A stretch of 64,000 nt of DNA, taken from NCBI GenBank assembly GCA_035278025.1, contig DATEJK010000107.1, positions 27,636-91,635 of the forward strand. Reading direction: 5' to 3'. The notes beneath the pieces are model-generated. The model did not search any database, was not told the DNA's origin, and worked only from the letters and a program-made list of their open reading frames with translations. The stretch's first letter is position 1; every line of letters starts with the position of its first letter. Positions 26,601-33,230 of the stretch are shown here, one piece after another. The DNA comes from JAICWP01 sp035278025. Its GTDB lineage: Bacteria; Acidobacteriota; Terriglobia; Terriglobales; Acidobacteriaceae. Made by a program: the position numbers and the translations under genes.

Positions 26601-27686
26601 TTGAGCAGAGCTTGGATATTTTCATTGGCGGCAGTCGTGGCCGTGCTGGGTTTTGCCGCGTATATCTCGATTCGATCCAAGCCCGAGCCCGCCTCTGCCT
26701 TCAAAGTTGCGGTCAACTCCGGCGTCGGCCAGCCGGGAATACCGGGCCATCCACCGCAAACTGCCTCTCGGCCGGCGATGTCCAGCCGGCCCGTTGCACA
26801 AAACACCAGGTTGCCGGAGCAGGAGCCTTCCCTGGTGCGAGCCACCGTAGCAAGGCGTCCCCCGGGTGAGTTCAATTCCCGGCGCTCGTACCCTCAGTTG
26901 CGCTCTGCCGTGGAAGTCGCTCCTTCCGCTGATGCGGGCACACAAGCTGTGTCTGCCGCTCCAGGACAACCAACTGCGTCTTCCGGTCCTGGCGTTAAGG
27001 AAGCGCAAAATTCCGCCTCCGGCCCCGAGGTCGCCTTCACCAACAACCCGCCTCAACCGGGCGTCTCACCCGCTCCCGCTGCAGCCCCGGCAACAGTCGC
27101 TCCTGCTTCCGCCGTTTTAATGCCCCATGGCTCGGTCATGCTGAATGGCAAGTCAGCCGCCGATTCCACTGCTCTGTTCCCGGGTGATCGGGTGCAGGTT
27201 GCGGGTGGTTCCTATGCCAGCATTAATGGCAAAGGCTCGCTGCTGGTTCTGCAACCGGGCTCTTCCGTGGTCTACACCGGCAAGGCGCTGGACTTGCAAC
27301 AAGGCGGAGTTGCGGTTTCCACCCTGGACGGTATGCCGGTGAACACCGAAGGGCTGAGCGTCACTCCCCGCACCGGCCACGGAAAATATGATGTGCTGGA
27401 CGATAACGGCTCCGTCCAGATTGCCTCCCTGGAAGGCGATCTGAATATTCTGGACGGCGGGCAAGCTACCGTGCTGCCTGCAGGCCAGCAAACCACTCGT
27501 GACCGGCGCAAGAAAGCCGCCGATGACCCACCTCAAGGTCCGCCGGAAACACCGCCGGCGACCGCCTCGGGAGGATTTCCTACGGGCAAAGTGCTGCTCA
27601 TTGGCGGAGCGGTGGGCGGAGGCGTGGCTGCCGCCATCCTGTTGACGCGCTCATCCTCCAAGCCCGTCAGCCCAGCCGTTCCTTAG
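26601..27686 (+). CDS. Membrane-anchored FecR-like domain protein
   Basis: The start is TTG 26601, preceded by a strong GGGAGGGAAT; a longer frame to 26544 lacks a ribosome-binding site. The 361-residue protein has a membrane segment at residues about 4-22 (WIFSLAAVVAVLGFAAYISI), a proline/alanine/serine-rich linker of some 130 residues, then a FecR-like beta domain (VMLNGKSAADSTALFPGDRV, VVYTGKALDLQQGGVAVSTL, ASLEGDLNILDGGQ). It ends in a glycine-rich hydrophobic helix (VLLIGGAVGGGVAAAILLT). FecR domains usually sense at the envelope, but no FecI-like sigma factor lies beside it. It sits at the end of the polysaccharide locus, so a role in the envelope or in export is conceivable. Confidence 0.6.
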   Translation: MSRAWIFSLAAVVAVLGFAAYISIRSKPEPASAFKVAVNSGVGQPGIPGHPPQTASRPAMSSRPVAQNTRLPEQEPSLVRATVARRPPGEFNSRRSYPQLRSAVEVAPSADAGTQAVSAAPGQPTASSGPGVKEAQNSASGPEVAFTNNPPQPGVSPAPAAAPATVAPASAVLMPHGSVMLNGKSAADSTALFPGDRVQVAGGSYASINGKGSLLVLQPGSSVVYTGKALDLQQGGVAVSTLDGMPVNTEGLSVTPRTGHGKYDVLDDNGSVQIASLEGDLNILDGGQATVLPAGQQTTRDRRKKAADDPPQGPPETPPATASGGFPTGKVLLIGGAVGGGVAAAILLTRSSSKPVSPAVP

Positions 27687-27719
27687 TGCTGGGTCAGTGC
27701 TGGGTCCTCGGGCTGCAAA

Positions 27720-28223
27720 TTACCTTCCGCTAACGTCATATCCCAGCGCCCACAGAATGCAGTTCTCCATCTCATACGGACCCATGTTCTCCGGCTTGCT
27801 GGCCGGGACTACGATGGTGCAGAAATCCTGCAGGTATGCCTGGCAAAAGCCTGTTCGGCAGCGAATGATGCCCGTAGGATCCCGGTAGGGACAATGGGCG
27901 CAGTTGGGCAACTGATTCAGAACTGCGGCAGTCACGTCGGGCGTGCTCTCAATCGTTACGTTGCTTGGGGTGATGCCCAACGCGCGGACGTCGGCGGGTA
28001 GGAGAAGCGCTCCCTGGCTGGGGGTGGCGGCATGAAGGTCAAACCCATGCGTCGCCAGCGCGTTTCCAGCCTGCCTCCACTTCTGCTCGGCTAAGGCCTG
28101 GAACTCAAGCTCCGACATCCCGGTGCGGTTAAGAAAGCGAACCTCGCTTCCGCCCCACGAGCCGCCGCCGCAGCTGGCAAAGAGCAAAACTAGCGTGCCG
28201 AAGAGCACGCGGATGCCGCGCAT
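27720..28223 (-). CDS. Putative lipoprotein with cysteine cluster
   Basis: The ATG at 28223 follows a near-ideal GGAGGT with six bases of spacing. The 167-residue product begins MRGIRVLFGTLVLLFASCGG, a signal peptide with lipobox LFAS|C. The mature part has a helical segment (MSELEFQALAEQKWRQAGN) and then a cysteine-rich stretch with six cysteines: NCAHCPYRDPTG, IIRCRTGFCQAYLQDFC and MENCILWALG. The spacing does not match a cytochrome c site (no CxxCH; the first pair is CAHCP). Disulfides or metal binding are possible. I do not recognise the family. It converges with the FecR-like gene and stands 243 bp beyond the downstream membrane-protein gene. Confidence 0.6.
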   Translation of the reverse strand: MRGIRVLFGTLVLLFASCGGGSWGGSEVRFLNRTGMSELEFQALAEQKWRQAGNALATHGFDLHAATPSQGALLLPADVRALGITPSNVTIESTPDVTAAVLNQLPNCAHCPYRDPTGIIRCRTGFCQAYLQDFCTIVVPASKPENMGPYEMENCILWALGYDVSGR

Positions 28224-28402
28224 GGTCGCACCTCCGCTCCCCTGCGCTAACATCCAGCATTAGAATGGCCAACGCACCCCTTTGAAAGCAAGGAATTTAT
28301 GGGAAGGTTGGCCGAGGGAAAGCTTCGTTTCGGGAATTACGGTTCCAAATCGGGCCTACCCTCTTGACTGCACCAACCTTCTCTTCCTTGTCTTGCGCGT
28401 AT

Positions 28403-28443
28403 AAAAAGAAGGACCCGCTCTTTCCGTGACAAGGAGCGGGCCC
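28403..28443 (-). terminator. Rho-independent terminator after the MarR operon
   Basis: On the minus strand a 10-bp stem (arms 28434-28443 and 28411-28420, one mismatch) encloses a 13-base loop and is followed by TTCTTTTT. It lies 22 bp after the stop of the membrane protein gene at 28466. Confidence 0.8.
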
Positions 28444-28465
28444 GTGTTGCTCTTACCCCGGCAGT

Positions 28466-29104
28466 TCACGCCGCCGAAGGACGCAACTGCCCCGGCACGG
28501 CAGATTCCTGCCGCACCGGCCAGCGCCTGGCCTGAGCGATGCTGATGATGTGAAGCATCAGCAGCAGCGGTACGGCGAAGGTCGGAATCATACTCAGGGG
28601 CAATACCGTCATCGCCGTCATACCCGCGGCATGCGGGCTGATCAGCCCGGCGGTCGTGCCCAGAGTCACCGCCGTCACCAGGTCCAGAATTCCCAGCGCG
28701 TTCCACAGCAGGAACCTGTTTTTGTGTTCCGGTTGCGCCAGTCGCCAGGCCACCAGCGGCGCCGTTACCCCAATGAACATGTCGCCGAAGCCCGCAGGCC
28801 ACGCAAAGATCGCGGGCAGGAGGCCATAAGCGCTTAATGCCAGGAAGGTGAACCCGCCGATTCTCCAGGTGTGGACCAGGGTCAGCAGACGCGGATTCAG
28901 GCTCGTAACGAATCTCCGAAATCCTGCCGAGGCCGCCATCCACAGCGAAAACACAACCACCGGAATTAAGGCCGCCAGCCCCACGGACACACCCAGGCGG
29001 GCGGAGTCGTTCCTGAACACATGCAAAGCCGAAGCGGAAAGAGAAAAGATAAACCAGGCTACAACCAGCCCGGTGGCAAGTCTTGCATACTTGGCGTTCG
29101 TCAT
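28466..29104 (-). CDS. Hypothetical six-helix membrane protein of a MarR operon
   Basis: The ATG at 29104 has AAGGAG upstream and lies 11 bp after the MarR stop; a longer frame to 29311 would run through the MarR gene. The 212-residue product has about six hydrophobic segments (LATGLVVAWFIFSLSASALHV, LGVSVGLAALIPVVVFSLWMA, FTFLALSAYGLLPAIFAWP, GDMFIGVTAPLVAWRL, LWNALGILDLVTAVTLGTTA, VLPLSMIPTFAVPLLLMLHI). No transporter signature is visible. Operon position behind a MarR repressor suggests induction by a small molecule, as for many efflux or envelope proteins, but the function is unknown. Confidence 0.75.
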   Translation of the reverse strand: MTNAKYARLATGLVVAWFIFSLSASALHVFRNDSARLGVSVGLAALIPVVVFSLWMAASAGFRRFVTSLNPRLLTLVHTWRIGGFTFLALSAYGLLPAIFAWPAGFGDMFIGVTAPLVAWRLAQPEHKNRFLLWNALGILDLVTAVTLGTTAGLISPHAAGMTAMTVLPLSMIPTFAVPLLLMLHIISIAQARRWPVRQESAVPGQLRPSAA

Positions 29105-29115
29105 ATCAACTCTCC

Positions 29116-29550
29116 TTATTTCGAAGCTACGTTGGTTACTTGAGTGGCCAATTTGAGGAGCTCGGTCCATGGTTCGTTTCCCAGTTGCTGGCGCAGGCGA
29201 GCCTGGGCCTTTTCCCAGGCGGGAGTGGCGCGCCGCAATTGCTCGCGGCCGGCAGGGGACAGGCTGAGCCGCCGTTCCCGTTGGTCCCTGCCCGGCCTCT
29301 TCACGATCCAACTCCGCCGGCGCATGATCTCCAGCGTTCGCGTCAGGCTGGTGCTGTCCATCGCCAGCATTTGCCCTAATTCGCCCTGCGAGACCTCTCC
29401 CGCAAGCTCCAGCGCCTGCAACACGGTGAACTGCGTGGCTCGCAGGCCCAGCGGCCGCAATGGCTGCTCATAAAGGGTGGTCAGGGCCCGTGCCGCGCGC
29501 CGCAGGCTGGCGCACAGGCAAGGCAACGCCGGAATGGCTCTTTGTTCCAT
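29116..29550 (-). CDS. MarR family transcriptional regulator
   Basis: The 144-residue protein has the MarR winged helix: TQFTVLQALELAGEVSQGELG, the recognition helix LAMDSTSLTRTLEIMRRRSW and the wing KRPGRDQRERRLSLSPAGREQL. Members bind palindromes as dimers and release on ligand binding. A perfect 26-bp palindrome ends four bases before the ATG, so autoregulation is nearly certain. No Shine-Dalgarno is visible between palindrome and start, which hints at a leaderless transcript. It is co-transcribed with the membrane protein 11 bp downstream, and a good terminator closes the operon. Confidence 0.9.
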   Translation of the reverse strand: MEQRAIPALPCLCASLRRAARALTTLYEQPLRPLGLRATQFTVLQALELAGEVSQGELGQMLAMDSTSLTRTLEIMRRRSWIVKRPGRDQRERRLSLSPAGREQLRRATPAWEKAQARLRQQLGNEPWTELLKLATQVTNVASK

Positions 29551-29554
29551 GGCA

Positions 29555-29580
29555 GCAATAGATGTATATACATCTATTGC
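29555..29580 (-). promoter_or_regulatory. Perfect 26-bp palindrome, MarR operator
   Basis: Each half reads GCAATAGATGTAT and is followed without spacer by its exact complement. The size and AT-rich core match MarR dimer sites, and the site ends four bases before the MarR start codon, where binding would cover the promoter. The operator role is inferred; the symmetry is seen. Confidence 0.85.
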
Positions 29581-29684
29581 GATTCAGAAAATATACTCAG
29601 ACGGGCGATCGCCTTTCAGGGTTGAGTGGCAGGGTGCCGAGAATTGCCGAACGCGGCTAGCTAAGGGTCACTAAGGAGCGGAAC

Positions 29685-31514
29685 TTACTCCTCCGCCACC
29701 GCTGCCGGAACGGCATTCTTGCGCGGCCGCTTGTTGGCCTGAAGAATCTTTTTGCGCAGCCGCAGCGACTTGGGCGTGACCTCCACGTACTCATCTTCTG
29801 CGATGAACTCGATTGCCTGCTCCAGGTTGAGGGTGCGGAAAGGCACCAGGCGGATGGCTTCATCGGCGGTGGAAGCGCGCATGTTGGTCAGCTTCTTCTC
29901 CCGCACGCAGTTGACGTCCAAGTCATTGTCGCGCGAGTTCTCCCCAATCACCATGCCTTCATACACATCCACGCCCGGGCCCACGAAGAGCTCGCCGCGC
30001 TCCTGCAGGTTCCATAGAGCGTAGGCGGTGGTTGTGCCGCCGCGATCGGCCACCAGCGCGCCCGTCAGGCGGTGCGGAATTTCGCCCTGCCACTCGGTGT
30101 GGCCATCGAACAGGGAATTCATCACGATGGTGCCCCGCGTGTCGGTGAGCAGTTCGCTGCGCAGCCCGATCAGCCCCCGGCTCGGCACCCGGAATTCCAT
30201 GCGCACCCGCCCGTAGCCGTGGTTGTGCATCTTCTGCATCTCCGCCTTGCGCATGCCCAGTTTTTCCAGCACCACGCCCACGTATTCTTCGGGGATATCC
30301 ACCGTGAGCCGCTCCACCGGCTCCATCAGCTTGCCGTCTATTTTGCGGGTCACGATTTCCGGTTTGCCCACCGCCAGCTCATAACCCTCGCGGCGCATCA
30401 TTTCGAGCAGGATGGAAAGCTGCAACTCGCCTCGCCCCATCACTTTGAATGAATCCGGGCTGCCCGTCTCCTCGACTTTAATGGAAACATTGGTGAGCAG
30501 TTCCTTATCCAGGCGCTCGCGCAGGTTGCGCGAGGTCACGTACTGGCCCTCGCGCCCGGCGAAGGGGGAAGTGTTCACCGTGAACTGCATAGCGATGGTG
30601 GGCTCGTCAATCACAATATGGGGCAGAGGCGCGGGCGTTTCCGCGCTGGTAATGGTCTCGCCGATGGTGATGCCGGTCACCCCGGCCACGGCCACGATGT
30701 CGCCCAGTTCCGTCTGCTCGATGTCCACCCGCTTGAGGCCGCTGAAGGAAAACAGCTTGGTGATCTTCACCTTCTCCAGCGAGCCCTCCAGCTTGGCGAT
30801 TCCCACTTCCTCGCCGGTGCGCAGGGTGCCGTTAAAGACGCGCGCGATGGCCAGGCGCCCCAGGTAATCGCTGTAATCCAGGTTGGCCACCAGGATCTGC
30901 AGCGGGCCGGTGGCGTCCCCCCCGGGCTGCGGAATGGTGGCGACTATGGACTCAAACAGCGGCTGCAGGGTTTGACCCTGCTGTTTGGGGTCCGTGGTCG
31001 CCGTGCCCAGCTTGGCGTTGGTGTAGAGCACGGGGAAGTCGAGTTGGTCCTCCTCCGCATCCAGGTCAATGAACAGATCGTAGATTTCGTTCAGAACTTC
31101 CTGGGCGCGCGCGTCCGGACGGTCAATTTTATTGATCACCACGATGGGGGGAAGCTTGGCTTCCAGCGCCTTGCCCAGCACGTAGCGCGTCTGCGGCAGC
31201 GGGCCTTCGCTGGCGTCCACCAGCAGCATCACCCCGTCCACCATCTTCAGGGCGCGTTCCACCTCGCCGCCAAAGTCGCTGTGACCGGGTGTGTCCACGA
31301 TGTTGATTTTCACCTCGTGGTAGAACACGGCCGTGTTCTTAGCCAGGATCGTGATGCCGCGTTCGCGCTCCAGTTCGTTGGAGTCCATCACCCGCTCCAT
31401 CACTTCCTGGTTCGCGCGGAAAACGCCGCTCTGCCGCAGCATGGCGTCCACCAGCGTGGTTTTGCCGTGGTCCACGTGGGCGATAATGGCAATATTCCGT
31501 ATTCCCTTGCTCAA
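29685..31514 (-). CDS. typA: Translational GTPase BipA/TypA
   Basis: BipA is a ribosome-binding GTPase that assists 50S assembly under stress and cold. G motifs are in place: AHVDHGKTTLVD (G1), RGITILAKN (G2), VDTPGHSDFG (G3) and VINKIDRPDA (G4). Domains II, III, V and the BipA-specific C-terminus (LRLRKKIL, RPRKNAVPAAVAEE) follow; the conserved RGELQLSILLEMMRREGYEL and GTIVMNSLFDGH are BipA signatures. Length is about 609 residues. The start is taken as TTG 31514 (LSKGIRNIAIIAHVD), with AGGA six bases upstream; TTG 31529 is in frame too. It is a single-gene unit, divergent from the PilZ gene. Confidence 0.96.
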   Translation of the reverse strand: MSKGIRNIAIIAHVDHGKTTLVDAMLRQSGVFRANQEVMERVMDSNELERERGITILAKNTAVFYHEVKINIVDTPGHSDFGGEVERALKMVDGVMLLVDASEGPLPQTRYVLGKALEAKLPPIVVINKIDRPDARAQEVLNEIYDLFIDLDAEEDQLDFPVLYTNAKLGTATTDPKQQGQTLQPLFESIVATIPQPGGDATGPLQILVANLDYSDYLGRLAIARVFNGTLRTGEEVGIAKLEGSLEKVKITKLFSFSGLKRVDIEQTELGDIVAVAGVTGITIGETITSAETPAPLPHIVIDEPTIAMQFTVNTSPFAGREGQYVTSRNLRERLDKELLTNVSIKVEETGSPDSFKVMGRGELQLSILLEMMRREGYELAVGKPEIVTRKIDGKLMEPVERLTVDIPEEYVGVVLEKLGMRKAEMQKMHNHGYGRVRMEFRVPSRGLIGLRSELLTDTRGTIVMNSLFDGHTEWQGEIPHRLTGALVADRGGTTTAYALWNLQERGELFVGPGVDVYEGMVIGENSRDNDLDVNCVREKKLTNMRASTADEAIRLVPFRTLNLEQAIEFIAEDEYVEVTPKSLRLRKKILQANKRPRKNAVPAAVAEE

Positions 31515-31729
31515 TTCGGTTCCTGTCAAATGGGTGGTTTCTTTCAGTTTACATTGATTAGGACTTGCGCGGGATTGAGGAGAATTAGTCAGGAGTCAGC
31601 GGGGAGGGCTCTTGGCCGGCTCCTGACTCCTCCTACTCCTGGGTCAATCCCTTTCGTCATCTGTCGTTTGGGTCTTACCCGCTGCGAGAATAGCCCTCTA
31701 CGGCCTCAGATTTCGTTTTGGAGGCAGCA

Positions 31730-32077
31730 ATGCGAAGCACCCGGCACACGACCGCAGAATTCAGCCCCAAGCGCCGCTGGCCGCGGCAGAAGGTGGATGT
31801 GCCCGTTCGCCTGGTTCTGCACAGCCACAACCGCACGTTCCTGGTGGAAGGCTGCGGCAACGACTTGAGCGAAGGCGGCATGCTGGTCTTCGCCGGGCTG
31901 CAACTGCCGGTGGGCCGAGAAGTGGAAGTGGAGTTCCAGTTGCCCGAGTCGAGCGAGCCCCTGCGCGTGCCCGCCACTATCCGCGACCGCAACCGCTACT
32001 TCTACGGTCTGGAATTCACTCCCGATAACTCCGAGCAGCAATCCCAAATCGCCCGCCTGCGGCAAGCACTGCGCTGA
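31730..32077 (+). CDS. PilZ domain protein
   Basis: The ATG at 31730 follows GGAGGCAGCA. The 115-residue protein is essentially one PilZ domain: the RRWPRQKVDVPVRLVL arm (RxxxR-like) and the NDLSEGGMLVFAGLQLPVG motif ((D/N)xSxxG) that bind cyclic di-GMP, then VEVEFQLPESSEPLRVPATI and YFYGLEFTP. It could be a free-standing c-di-GMP effector for motility or polymer production. Upstream, between it and typA, an imperfect inverted repeat (arms AGTCAGGAG at 31587-31595 and its complement at 31620-31628) lies in the divergent promoter region; its role is unknown. Confidence 0.88.
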   Translation: MRSTRHTTAEFSPKRRWPRQKVDVPVRLVLHSHNRTFLVEGCGNDLSEGGMLVFAGLQLPVGREVEVEFQLPESSEPLRVPATIRDRNRYFYGLEFTPDNSEQQSQIARLRQALR

Positions 32078-32153
32078 GTTGATTTAGGTCAGGGCCCCTT
32101 CTGAGACATGCTGGGGTTGCCAATTGTCCGCTCTTAGCAGGAACGGCTCGGCG

Positions 32154-32180
32154 ATTCGTGTCAGGGCATAGCCTGTCGAA
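32154..32180 (+). repeat. Degenerate REP-like element
   Basis: The stretch starts ATTCGTGTCAGGGCATAGCC, matching the head (ATTCGTATCAGGGC) of the four better REP copies nearby but with a decayed hairpin. It lies upstream of the RAYT 3' end. Confidence 0.5.
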
Positions 32181-32252
32181 GTTGAAGAGCCTTCAGGCAA
32201 AACGCACTGGGCTATTGATGTCCAGCCTTGGCGCCTGCCGTAGAGCGCTAAA

Positions 32253-32287
32253 GATTCGTATCAGGGCGTGCCTCAGGCATGCCGCAC
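32253..32287 (+). repeat. REP element overlapping the 3' end of the transposase gene
   Basis: The head GATTCGTATCAGGGC is followed by a short hairpin (GGCGTGCC, loop TCA, GGCATGCC with one G-T pair). The last five codons and stop of the RAYT gene on the other strand lie inside this repeat. Confidence 0.8.
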
Positions 32288-32794
32288 CAGATCCTCCTCA
32301 GACTCGGGCTTTAGCCCCTGTGGAGGCGGATCTAGTTCGAAGCCGGGATGCGCGGAAGAATAAGGGAAATCGGAGACACGCTCCACCAGTTGCCGGGCGA
32401 CCGGATTCTCGCGGATATAATCCCCTATTCGTGCAAACTGCACCGGCGTCAATACTCTGACTTCTGAAAATCCTTTCTGCCAAACCGGGGCCCGCAAGCC
32501 CAGCTGTTTACCGGCACGATACGCGAACCCGCCCTTGATGAACTGTGCCGCTCGCTCGATGGACAATTCCGGTCCTACGGTAATCAGCAGATGGAAATGG
32601 TCGGGCATCGCCACAAACCCGTGCACGCGGAATTTGCCCTGTTTCCGGTATTCGTAGAGGACCTCAATAAACAGAGAAGCGGCGCGCTGTGTCTGCAGCA
32701 GCGGCCTCTTGCCCCAAGTGGAAGAAGTTACAAAAAAGGTTCGCGAACTGGCGGCGATGCCGCCCGGATCGGAATGGCGAGTTGGAAGAGCCAT
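32273..32794 (-). CDS. REP-associated tyrosine transposase (RAYT, HUH single-strand nuclease)
   Basis: The 173-residue protein is of the TnpA_REP family related to IS200/IS605 transposases. It shows FVTSSTWGKRPLLQ, the HUH metal motif in GFVAMPDHFHLLITVGPELS near residue 62, SIERAAQFIKGGFAYRAGKQ with helix D, WQKGFSEVRVLTP, and the catalytic tyrosine region ARIGDYIRENPVARQLV. RAYTs process REP hairpins at conserved tetranucleotides and are domesticated rather than freely mobile. Four to five REP copies surround it in both orientations within 1 kb. No Shine-Dalgarno is evident before ATG 32794. It is intact by length and motifs. Confidence 0.9.
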   Translation of the reverse strand: MALPTRHSDPGGIAASSRTFFVTSSTWGKRPLLQTQRAASLFIEVLYEYRKQGKFRVHGFVAMPDHFHLLITVGPELSIERAAQFIKGGFAYRAGKQLGLRAPVWQKGFSEVRVLTPVQFARIGDYIRENPVARQLVERVSDFPYSSAHPGFELDPPPQGLKPESEEDLVRHA

Positions 32795-32799
32795 ACTAC

Positions 32800-32815
32800 A
32801 GCGGCTAAAGCCGCT
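32800..32815. repeat. Short palindrome AGCGGCTAAAGCCGCT
   Basis: A perfect 16-bp palindrome just upstream of the RAYT start. The core CGGCTTTAGCCG recurs at 33027-33038, and half-copies occur at 36782, suggesting a second short repeat family. Confidence 0.6.
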
Positions 32816-32832
32816 CTCTAACCAGCCGATTT

Positions 32833-32865
32833 CGGCACGGCTGAAGCCGTACCCTGATACGAATC
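32833..32865 (-). repeat. REP element, inverted orientation
   Basis: Read on the minus strand it is GATTCGTATCAGGG followed by a hairpin with arms TACGGCT / AGCCGTG separated by TC. It stands opposite in orientation to the copy at the other end of the RAYT gene, so the transposase is bracketed by an inverted pair. Confidence 0.8.
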
Positions 32866-32973
32866 TTCTACGCTACAGAGTATTTTCTGCGGTGATGCCC
32901 GTCACGACAATAATGTGCGCAAACAGCGCCGACTGCACGCCGGAGACGCAAGCATTTTTCAGAGCACGAGCGG

Positions 32974-33010
32974 CTTCGTATCAGGGCATGACTTCAGGCA
33001 TGCCGTACGG
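32974..33010 (+). repeat. REP element
   Basis: CTTCGTATCAGGGCATGAC, then TTCAGGCATGCCGTACGG; the hairpin is imperfect (GGCATG/CATGCC). It is in the same orientation as the copies at 32253 and 33130. Confidence 0.75.
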
Positions 33011-33026
33011 ATGCCAGGACAGAAGC

Positions 33027-33038
33027 CGGCTTTAGCCG
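33027..33038. repeat. Short palindrome CGGCTTTAGCCG
   Basis: A 12-bp palindrome sharing its core with the one at 32800-32815. It lies between two REP elements. Confidence 0.5.
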
Positions 33039-33129
33039 CTGAAAAGTTACGCACTATTACAACCGCAGGGGAATCGTATCGCAGCACGCTTTCGCTTTGC
33101 AGGCAATTCGACCTTATTACAAAAGGAGG

Positions 33130-33162
33130 GATTCGTATCAGGGCACGGCTTCAGCCGTGCCG
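33130..33162 (+). repeat. REP element, best-preserved copy
   Basis: GATTCGTATCAGGG is followed by a perfect hairpin: GCACGGCT, loop TC, AGCCGTGC. This copy defines the consensus. The stretch 32795-33230 holds only these repeats and the terminator at its right end; no gene is seen in it. Confidence 0.85.
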
Positions 33163-33172
33163 TTGCGTGAGT

Positions 33173-33206
33173 CAAAACAAAAGCGGCCCCAAACTTCTGG
33201 GGCCGC
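33173..33206 (-). terminator. Rho-independent terminator of the TonB receptor gene
   Basis: Read on the minus strand, an 8-bp perfect GC stem (arms at 33199-33206 and 33183-33190) with loop AGAAGTTT is followed by TTTTGTTTTG. It lies 25 bp after the receptor stop codon. Confidence 0.85.
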
Positions 33207-33230
33207 CGTTAAGCCGTCCTGAAAGACGGG

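Noticed and set aside
26601..27686. FecI/FecR iron-signalling pair
   Set aside because: The only ECF sigma factor (59556) is 32 kb away and not linked.
30618..31868. 416-codon open frame on the plus strand across typA
   Set aside because: Antisense to typA, whose GTPase motifs are all intact. The frame has no motifs of its own.
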